DNA from: an uncultured Bacteroidales bacterium
Lineage (GTDB): Bacteria; Bacteroidota; Bacteroidia; Bacteroidales; Paludibacteraceae
Direction of reading: 5' to 3'
DNA length: 7,958 nt
Assembly (NCBI GenBank): GCA_945949375.1
Contig: CAMFEN010000040.1
Location: 1-7,958, forward strand
Shown here: positions 1 to 5,229 of the stretch, piece after piece
Layout of the letters: every line of letters starts with the position of its first letter
Position numbering within the stretch: position 1 is the stretch's first letter
Notes under the pieces: generated by a model
Seen by the model: the letters and a program-made list of their open reading frames with translations, nothing else
Database searches by the model: none
Told to the model about the DNA's origin: nothing
Position numbers and translations under genes: made by a program

Positions 1-2
1 AG

Positions 3-2801
3 CAGACTGCCGAACAGAACTACATCAATGGTATCAACTTCAATAGTGCTGAGCGCGGACAATTCAACTTCTCTTCGATGGGTGGTCTGAACGATGCAAG
101 CCGCAACAAAGAGGTGGTCAATCCTATGGAGGCAACCAACTTCGGCTTTGGCGGTTTGGGTAACTCCACGAACTACCTGATGGAGGCATCGCGCTTTGCA
201 CAAGGATGGAAAGTAGGTGTAGCGGGTACCAACCGCAACTACAAAGCGCGAGTGAATGCGACTTATGCTTCGGGCGTATTGGCTAACGGATGGGCATTTG
301 TAGGACAAGTGGCATTCCGCTTCTCGCCGTATATTGACCAAAAGAACATCATCGGCGAGGGTATTCAGTACTACTCGGGCGGTTATTTCTTTGCCGCCGA
401 GAAGAAATGGAACAACGGCAATCGTTTGTCTTTCGTAACCTTCGGTTCTCCCACCGAGCGCGGTCAGTCGGCTGCGGTTACGCAAGAGGTGTACGACCTG
501 ACAGGCTCTATCTACTACAATCCCTATTGGGGCTACCAAAACGGCAAGGTGCGCAACTCGCGCGTGGTGAAATCGTATGACCCGACAGCGATAGTCAACT
601 ACGACTGGAAGATAGACGAGCATAACCTGCTGAAGTTCGCAGTCGGCTACCACTACAGCATGTACAGCAACTCTGCGCTGAACTTCTACAACGCGCCCGA
701 CCCGCGTCCGGACTACTACCGCAACCTGCCTTCCTTCCTTTGGGACGGACAGATTGCAGACAGCAACTCCGCGCAACTCTTTGACCCTAACGGAAATCAC
801 TATAACTACGGTAACTTTATCGGCGCCGACTTGAACGGCGTAGGTCTTGGCATGGGTAGCATCGGGCACGATGGGCAATGGATAGGTCCGTCGGTGGATG
901 CAGCGCAATACAATCAGTTGGTGGACCTTTGGCAAAGCCGCGATGACGCTACCACGCAAATCAACTGGAACGACATCTATGCCGCCAACCTCGCCAACAA
1001 CCACAACAACCCTGACGGTTCGGCTCGCTACGTCTTGGAGCGTCGGCACAACGATATTCAAGAGGCGATGGTGAATATCCACTACACCAACACTAAGACC
1101 GATCACCTGAAAATAACGGCGGGGTTGGAAGGTAAGTTCTCGCAAGGTATTCACTACAAGTCGGTGGACGACCTATTGGGTGCGAACCAATGGATAGACG
1201 TTGACCCCTTTGCTGACCGCGATATCAAGGAGTTGGCAACCAACGCAGGCTTGTCGCAGGAGGATATTGAGAACGTGAAGAAGAACGATATTGCGTCCGA
1301 CTACAACGACGTGAAGCACGATGGCGACCGCTTTGGCTACGACTATCGTATCAATATGGGGACGCTGAAAGTATGGGCACAGAACGAGTGGAGTTTCAAC
1401 GATGTGGACTTCTACTATGCGCTCCAACTCACCTACTCATCCATGCAGCGCACGACCAACATGATTAACGGTCGTGCATGGTATTTGGCGCAACTCAATC
1501 CCGACCAAGCCGATCGCTACCTCGGCAAGCAAGCCAACGACATTATCGCGCAAGCACAAGCGGGAACGCTCCAAGTAGGCTCCACCTATTTAGGGGCTTC
1601 GCACCACTTTGTAGATCCCTCTTTCAAACTGGGGGCAACCTACAAAATCAACGGTCGCAACCGTCTGAAAGTGAATGCGCTGGCGCAGACAATAGCACCT
1701 CTGGCACGTGATGCATACATTTCGCCGCGTGTGCACGATAGAGCACTCTACAATATCTATCAGCACGATAACGCCACCTCGCTTGCAGAGTACTATGCTG
1801 CCAGCGAGAAGGTGGTGGGCGCAGACTTGACCTACGAGTTCAACTACCCCATCGTGCGCGGTCGTTTGACAGGATTCTACACGCAGTTCTGGGACGGTTC
1901 GGAGTTGAACGGCTACTACGATGATGAGGCACGCACCTTTGTGAATCAGGCATTGAGCGGAATTGACCGCCGCCACATGGGTATAGAAGCCGCTGTTGCC
2001 GTGAAACTCGGCACGTATTTCACCCTGACCGGTGCCACGAGCGTGGGCGACTACCGTTATACGAGCAATGCGATGGCGCTCACCTCTGCGGAGAACGGGA
2101 TGGCTCTTTCGCAAGACAACAACAAGAAGCCCGTCTTTGAGTTGCGCGACGAGGTGCTGCTCAAAGGGCTGAAAGTAGCCAATGGTCCGCAGGTGAATGC
2201 CAGCCTTAAACTGTCGTTCTTCCATCCGAAGATGTGGTTTGCGGATGTAACGGTAAGTTACTACGATTGGAACTACCTCTCCGTGGCTCCCTCGCGCCGT
2301 ATGAAGGGACTCTTCACCGGTGTGCGTGCTGACGGGACACCTGTGAACGGATGGTATGGCGATTCTTATGCGAACGCCATTGAGACCACGGATGGAGGGA
2401 ACTGCTTGCGGACAACGGATGCTAACGGATTTCCCGAGAATGCGGTGCTGGATGCCAACGGAGTGCCGGTGCTGAAATATCCGTACAACATTCTTTCCAT
2501 GCAAGAGTCACTTGCCGCCACCAACCCGCTTAACCGCTTTATCATCGATGCCAGCGTAGGGAAGTTGATTTATTTGAAGAATCGTCAGTCGCTGTCTATC
2601 AACTTGTCGGTAACGAACCTGACGAACAACACCCACTTTAAGACGGGTGGTTACCAGCAGGCTCGTCTGCCGCGCTTGACTCGCCAAGGCGTAGACGATA
2701 GCCAGAACTCCGTTATTTCGCCCAACGCATGGAAGTTCCCCTCAAAGTACTACTACGCATGGGGTGCTAACTTCTTCTTGAGTCTGACGTATAAGTTTTA
2801 A
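3..2801 (+). CDS. TonB-dependent outer-membrane receptor, 5' end outside the window
   Basis: This is the C-terminal 932 residues of a Bacteroidota TonB-dependent receptor, a 22-strand beta-barrel that takes up a ligand across the outer membrane using TonB/ExbBD energy. The frame is open from position 3 with no start, so the signal peptide, any carboxypeptidase-like N-terminal domain and most of the plug are missing. The first ~75 visible residues (YINGINF, then NFGFGGLGNSTNYL) read as the end of the plug. The rest alternates aromatic-rich beta strands with long polar loops (for example YYNPYWGYQNGKVRNSRV). The C-terminus fits a Bacteroidota barrel: NLTNNTHFKTGGYQQAR, then KYYYAWGANFF, ending in a terminal phenylalanine (LTYKF) that serves as the assembly signal. 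The next gene, 62 nt downstream, is a DUF5689-like lipoprotein rather than SusD, so this is probably not a classical SusCD glycan system. The substrate cannot be read from sequence. The family call is secure. Confidence 0.93.
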   Translation, partial: QTAEQNYINGINFNSAERGQFNFSSMGGLNDASRNKEVVNPMEATNFGFGGLGNSTNYLMEASRFAQGWKVGVAGTNRNYKARVNATYASGVLANGWAFVGQVAFRFSPYIDQKNIIGEGIQYYSGGYFFAAEKKWNNGNRLSFVTFGSPTERGQSAAVTQEVYDLTGSIYYNPYWGYQNGKVRNSRVVKSYDPTAIVNYDWKIDEHNLLKFAVGYHYSMYSNSALNFYNAPDPRPDYYRNLPSFLWDGQIADSNSAQLFDPNGNHYNYGNFIGADLNGVGLGMGSIGHDGQWIGPSVDAAQYNQLVDLWQSRDDATTQINWNDIYAANLANNHNNPDGSARYVLERRHNDIQEAMVNIHYTNTKTDHLKITAGLEGKFSQGIHYKSVDDLLGANQWIDVDPFADRDIKELATNAGLSQEDIENVKKNDIASDYNDVKHDGDRFGYDYRINMGTLKVWAQNEWSFNDVDFYYALQLTYSSMQRTTNMINGRAWYLAQLNPDQADRYLGKQANDIIAQAQAGTLQVGSTYLGASHHFVDPSFKLGATYKINGRNRLKVNALAQTIAPLARDAYISPRVHDRALYNIYQHDNATSLAEYYAASEKVVGADLTYEFNYPIVRGRLTGFYTQFWDGSELNGYYDDEARTFVNQALSGIDRRHMGIEAAVAVKLGTYFTLTGATSVGDYRYTSNAMALTSAENGMALSQDNNKKPVFELRDEVLLKGLKVANGPQVNASLKLSFFHPKMWFADVTVSYYDWNYLSVAPSRRMKGLFTGVRADGTPVNGWYGDSYANAIETTDGGNCLRTTDANGFPENAVLDANGVPVLKYPYNILSMQESLAATNPLNRFIIDASVGKLIYLKNRQSLSINLSVTNLTNNTHFKTGGYQQARLPRLTRQGVDDSQNSVISPNAWKFPSKYYYAWGANFFLSLTYKF

Positions 2802-2806
2802 TTAGT

Positions 2807-2834
2807 AGCCAGGAACCAAGAGCCACGAGCAAAG
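2807..2834 (+). repeat. Degenerate heptamer array between receptor and lipoprotein genes
   Basis: Four contiguous 7-nt units, AGCCAGG, AACCAAG, AGCCACG and AGCAAAG, start 6 nt after the receptor stop codon. They keep an A-x-C-x-A-x-G pattern at a strict 7-nt period, with position 3 always C and position 7 always G. The array is degenerate, so its common origin is inferred. It fills about half of the 62-nt gap. Confidence 0.5.
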
Positions 2835-2843
2835 ATAAATTAG

Positions 2844-2851
2844 TAAATTTG
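2844..2851 (+). promoter_or_regulatory. Possible -7 box (TAAATTTG) upstream of the lipoprotein gene
   Basis: TAAATTTG matches the Bacteroides -7 consensus TAnnTTTG and ends 12 nt before the chosen ATG. No TTTG is visible at the -33 distance, and the gene may simply be co-transcribed with the receptor, so this is weak. The last seven bases before the G (TAAATTT) also end the heptamer leaders of cvpA and the phosphate transporter. Confidence 0.25.
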
Positions 2852-2863
2852 AAAAATACTACT

Positions 2864-4018
2864 ATGAAACGCATTCATTCTATCATATCGGTTTTTGCTA
2901 TGTGTTCGTTGTTTGTAGCGATAGCCGGTTGCAATCCTGCCCCGCTGACGGAGGCAGATGTGTTCACCCCCTCCGATGCAGTAGCAGCGATGCTTCAGCC
3001 GGGGGATTCCATATATCATCTCAACGATTTTGTGGCGACCTTTATGACCGAGCAGGGCAATTTCCTGAGCGACTCTACCCCCTATCGTACTCGCGCCACC
3101 AATGGGGACGGCATCTATCTCTTCTCGTTGGATACCATCCCAACCGATACTATCGGTATCTATATCCGCGGACGTGTATCCACGGATGATTACGGAGGCA
3201 ATTTCTATAAGAGCATCGTGATACAAGAAATTGTGGATGGCGAGCAGCAGAACCTGCGTTTGTCGGTGGATATAGGTTCCGCCAACGGACTCTACCAAAT
3301 GGGGCAGGAACTGCTCATCCGCTGCAATGGGTTCTCCATCGGTCGATATGGCGACCAGCCCCAGTTGTGTGTTCCTTCCTATAACAATAATACGTATGCA
3401 AGCAGTGCCAATCAGAAAATCGGTTGGATGCCCGGTCGTATTCCCAACGGTATGTTCCGCAACGCTACCACGCTGATTGGCACACCCGCACCGGAGAAAC
3501 TGCAATACGACACCATCACCATAGCGGACTATATCAACGTAACCAACGAAACGGAAATGCGCAAGATGGACGGACGATTGGTTGTGCTCAAAAACGTGTA
3601 TTTCACAGGGCAATATGAATATAACGGGCTCAATCCATGCAATACCAACAGCCCTGAGATAGATAAGTATGCGAATGTCTTTGCTCCTACTACGCAGAAC
3701 GTAGGACATCCGCAGAGCCGTGTTATCTCCGACGGCAAGAACACTACGCTGGTCTCCAACTCAGAGTATAGCAAGTTTGCCTATTTCTATCTCCCGGGAG
3801 CTGATTCCACGGGAATTGCCAATTGTGCGAACTATGTAGGTACGGTAACAGGCGTGTTGGGGCAGTTTCGCGATAATGCAAAATACGCGCACGACCAATA
3901 CGACTGGTCTATCACCCCGCGCAATATAAAGATTAACTCCGTTTGCGACATCAATGATATCGTGATGTTCCACAAAGAGACGGGCGAGCCATGGGTGCCT
4001 CAGGAATATAAGAAGTAG
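2864..4018 (+). CDS. DUF5689-like lipoprotein, putative partner of the TonB receptor
   Basis: This 384-residue protein has a clear lipoprotein signal: basic start (MKR), hydrophobic stretch, and lipobox I-A-G-C with Cys23 as the lipidated residue. It should sit in the outer membrane, possibly facing outward, although no clear surface-export motif follows Cys23. Residues ~47-170 read as a DUF5689 domain: YHLNDFVATF, an IYIRGRVSTDD strand, NFYKSIVIQE, then SVDIGSANGLYQMGQELLIRC. These domains are known from Bacteroidota lipoproteins encoded beside TonB receptors, and an OB-like beta fold is plausible. The C-terminal half (~215-384) seems to repeat the theme (RLVVLKNVYFTG; YVGTVTGVLGQF) but is not identified. 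A TTG at 2849 in the same frame would add five residues ahead of the basic start, so the ATG at 2864 is preferred. With the receptor 62 nt upstream, an operon and a ligand-capture role are inferred. Confidence 0.85.
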   Translation: MKRIHSIISVFAMCSLFVAIAGCNPAPLTEADVFTPSDAVAAMLQPGDSIYHLNDFVATFMTEQGNFLSDSTPYRTRATNGDGIYLFSLDTIPTDTIGIYIRGRVSTDDYGGNFYKSIVIQEIVDGEQQNLRLSVDIGSANGLYQMGQELLIRCNGFSIGRYGDQPQLCVPSYNNNTYASSANQKIGWMPGRIPNGMFRNATTLIGTPAPEKLQYDTITIADYINVTNETEMRKMDGRLVVLKNVYFTGQYEYNGLNPCNTNSPEIDKYANVFAPTTQNVGHPQSRVISDGKNTTLVSNSEYSKFAYFYLPGADSTGIANCANYVGTVTGVLGQFRDNAKYAHDQYDWSITPRNIKINSVCDINDIVMFHKETGEPWVPQEYKK

Positions 4019-4050
4019 GTAATAGGTAATAGGTAATAAGTAATAGGTAA
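4016..4050 (+). repeat. Five TAGGTAA heptamers starting on the lipoprotein stop codon
   Basis: Five exact-phase 7-nt units run TAGGTAA, TAGGTAA, TAGGTAA, TAAGTAA, TAGGTAA. The first three bases of unit one are the TAG stop of the lipoprotein gene. Because the unit carries two stop triplets and 7 is not a multiple of 3, the array closes all three forward frames within about 11 nt. Function is unknown. Confidence 0.85.
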
Positions 4051-4076
4051 TTATGCTCTGTTAAAATCCTCAATTT

Positions 4077-4093
4077 CTCGCGAGCGTAGCGAG
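4077..4093. repeat. Short GC-rich inverted repeat around GCGTAGC
   Basis: CTCGC (4077-4081) pairs with GCGAG (4089-4093) across a 7-nt loop, inside an otherwise AT-rich gap. No T-tract follows on either strand, so it is not a convincing terminator. The core GCGTAGC recurs at 7948-7954 in another small palindrome, GGGC-GTA-GCCC (7946-7956). This could be a fragment of a dispersed palindromic repeat. Confidence 0.4.
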
Positions 4094-4118
4094 CAGGATT
4101 AAACGTGCATTAACGGAG

Positions 4119-4153
4119 AAATCGTAAATCGTAAATCGTAAATCGTAAATTTG
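4119..4153 (+). repeat. AAATCGT heptamer array forming the immediate leader of cvpA
   Basis: Four perfect AAATCGT units (4119-4146) are followed by a diverged fifth, AAATTTG (4147-4153), ending 4 nt before the cvpA ATG. In another register the end reads TAAATCG, TAAATCG, TAAATCG, TAAATTT. The final TAAATTTG (4146-4153) fits the -7 consensus TAnnTTTG, but it is so close to the ATG that a transcript from it would be leaderless, and no -33 box is visible. No Shine-Dalgarno sequence is present. Confidence 0.85.
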
Positions 4154-4157
4154 ATTT

Positions 4158-4667
4158 ATGAACTGGTTAGACATCCTGTTGCTTCTCCCCTTGCTGGTCG
4201 GACTCGTCCGCGGGCTGATGCGGGGACTTATCACTGAGATTATCGCCATTGTGGCGATAATTCTCGGTATAGTAGGGGCCCGCTTATGGGCAACGAAGTT
4301 CTCTGCATGGCTTCTCTTGCAATTCGCATGGCCGGAGGCAGTGTGCAACGTAGTAGCCTACGCGCTATTATTTCTGGCAATAGCCATTGTCTTCAATATC
4401 ATAGGACGCCTGATCTCCAAACTGCTACGGGCTATTCAGTTAGGATTTATCAATCGCCTACTGGGTGGTGTATTCGGTACGCTTAAATGGCTTGCAGTGG
4501 TCTTGGTAGCGGTATTTTGCATCCATATGCTGGATTCCTATTTCCATTTCTTGGACAATAGCGAGGTGGTAAAAACCTCCACACTCTATCGTCCGTTTGT
4601 GGAGACTGCCAACCAGATTATTCGCTTTATCCCCAACGTAGCCGACTCGGTTATTGTCAATCCGTAG
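4158..4667 (+). CDS. cvpA: CvpA family inner-membrane protein
   Basis: This 169-residue integral membrane protein has four likely helices at ~5-21, 24-43, 62-86 and 104-125, then a ~45-residue C-terminal tail. Family hallmarks are the N-terminal WLDILLLLPLLVGLVRGL, with Gly-Arg residues ending the first helix, and NRLLGGVFGTLK at ~99-110. CvpA proteins are named for colicin V production in Escherichia coli and have been linked to bile-salt and envelope-stress tolerance in enteric bacteria; the role in Bacteroidales is not established. The ATG at 4158 gives the expected length and family start. folK begins 4 nt after the stop, which suggests co-transcription. The leader is a tandem heptamer array with no obvious ribosome binding site. 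Confidence 0.88.
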   Translation: MNWLDILLLLPLLVGLVRGLMRGLITEIIAIVAIILGIVGARLWATKFSAWLLLQFAWPEAVCNVVAYALLFLAIAIVFNIIGRLISKLLRAIQLGFINRLLGGVFGTLKWLAVVLVAVFCIHMLDSYFHFLDNSEVVKTSTLYRPFVETANQIIRFIPNVADSVIVNP

Positions 4668-4671
4668 AATA

Positions 4672-5124
4672 GTGAATACTGTTTATTTCTCATTAGGTGC
4701 CAATTTAGGCAACCGTGAGCAAACGCTTATGGAAGCCATACATCTCATGGAGCAACGTATAGGTATCCTCCTGCGTTGCTCCTCATTCTATTATTCAGCA
4801 CCTTGGGGATTTCAGTCTGAACATTCTTTCTGCAACATCTGTGCCTCCTTTCAAACTGACCTTTCTCCGGAGCAGGTGCTTGCTGAAACGCAAAAGATAG
4901 AGAGATCGTTAGGTCGTACACAAAAGAGCTGTCTTGATACCAGCATTGGTACACCCATCTACCACGACCGCACCATAGATATCGACTTGCTACAATACTT
5001 TGACCACCAAGGAAAAGAACTAATTATACACACTCGCTTACTTACCCTTCCCCACCCTCACATACACGAGCGCGACTTTGTGCGTGTACCGCTACAAGAA
5101 ATTTTAGATAGCAAGACCATGTAA
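4672..5124 (+). CDS. folK: 2-amino-4-hydroxy-6-hydroxymethyldihydropteridine pyrophosphokinase (HPPK)
   Basis: HPPK transfers pyrophosphate from ATP to 6-hydroxymethyl-7,8-dihydropterin, the step before dihydropteroate synthase in cytosolic folate synthesis. From the GTG at 4672 the protein has 150 residues, close to the usual ~150-160. Visible motifs are SLGANLGNRE (7-16), YYSAPWGF (40-47), SFCNICASF (52-60), ETQKIERSLGRTQKS (72-86) and the metal-binding DRTIDIDLL (99-107, Asp103 and Asp105), then PHPHIHERDFVRVPLQEI. GTG is preferred because it puts NTVYFSLGANLG at the N-terminus and lies 4 nt after cvpA; a TTG at 4654 would overlap cvpA and add six unconserved residues. The loop between RTQKS and YHDRTIDID (SCLDTSIGTP) seems several residues longer than in typical relatives, from memory of the family. 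The gene ends facing the phosphate transporter, with a hairpin between them. Confidence 0.93.
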   Translation: MNTVYFSLGANLGNREQTLMEAIHLMEQRIGILLRCSSFYYSAPWGFQSEHSFCNICASFQTDLSPEQVLAETQKIERSLGRTQKSCLDTSIGTPIYHDRTIDIDLLQYFDHQGKELIIHTRLLTLPHPHIHERDFVRVPLQEILDSKTM

Positions 5125-5147
5125 AAGCAACTCTTATATTTTACATT

Positions 5148-5205
5148 TCGACCACCTTCGGCTACTTCAATCAGACTGCAAAGTCTAATAGCCGAAGGCG
5201 GTTGA
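5148..5205 (+). terminator. Long hairpin between convergent folK and phosphate transporter genes
   Basis: The outer stem pairs 5148-5164 with 5189-5205: 17 positions, one A-C mismatch and one G-U, with core ACCTTCGGCTA-type pairing. At the tip AGACT (5173-5177) and AGTCT (5182-5186) enclose a GCAA loop, a stable GNRA tetraloop. An asymmetric internal loop (8 nt versus 2) separates the stems. Downstream on the plus strand the sequence is fairly T-rich (TTGATTATTGT); on the minus strand it is A-rich. Termination of folK transcripts is therefore more plausible than termination of the transporter. It could also be a dispersed palindromic repeat. Confidence 0.55.
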
Positions 5206-5229
5206 TTATTGTAATACCCCACTATGGCA

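Noticed and set aside
1590..2504. 304-codon minus-strand open frame inside the receptor gene
   Set aside because: It lies opposite well-conserved receptor barrel sequence and shows no signal peptide, domain or start context of its own.
2849..2863. TTG start for the lipoprotein at 2849
   Set aside because: The ATG at 2864 gives a normal MKR signal-peptide start; the TTG lies inside a TAAATTTG motif.
2840..3709. 289-codon minus-strand open frame opposite the lipoprotein gene
   Set aside because: The plus-strand frame has a signal peptide, lipobox and DUF5689-like motifs; the antisense product is unrecognisable.
4016..4153. Possible CRISPR array from the tandem repeats
   Set aside because: Units are 7 nt and contiguous, with no spacers and no cas genes nearby.
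4654..4671. TTG start for folK at 4654
   Set aside because: It would overlap cvpA by 14 nt and add six residues before the conserved NTVYFSLGANLG; the GTG at 4672 fits the family better.
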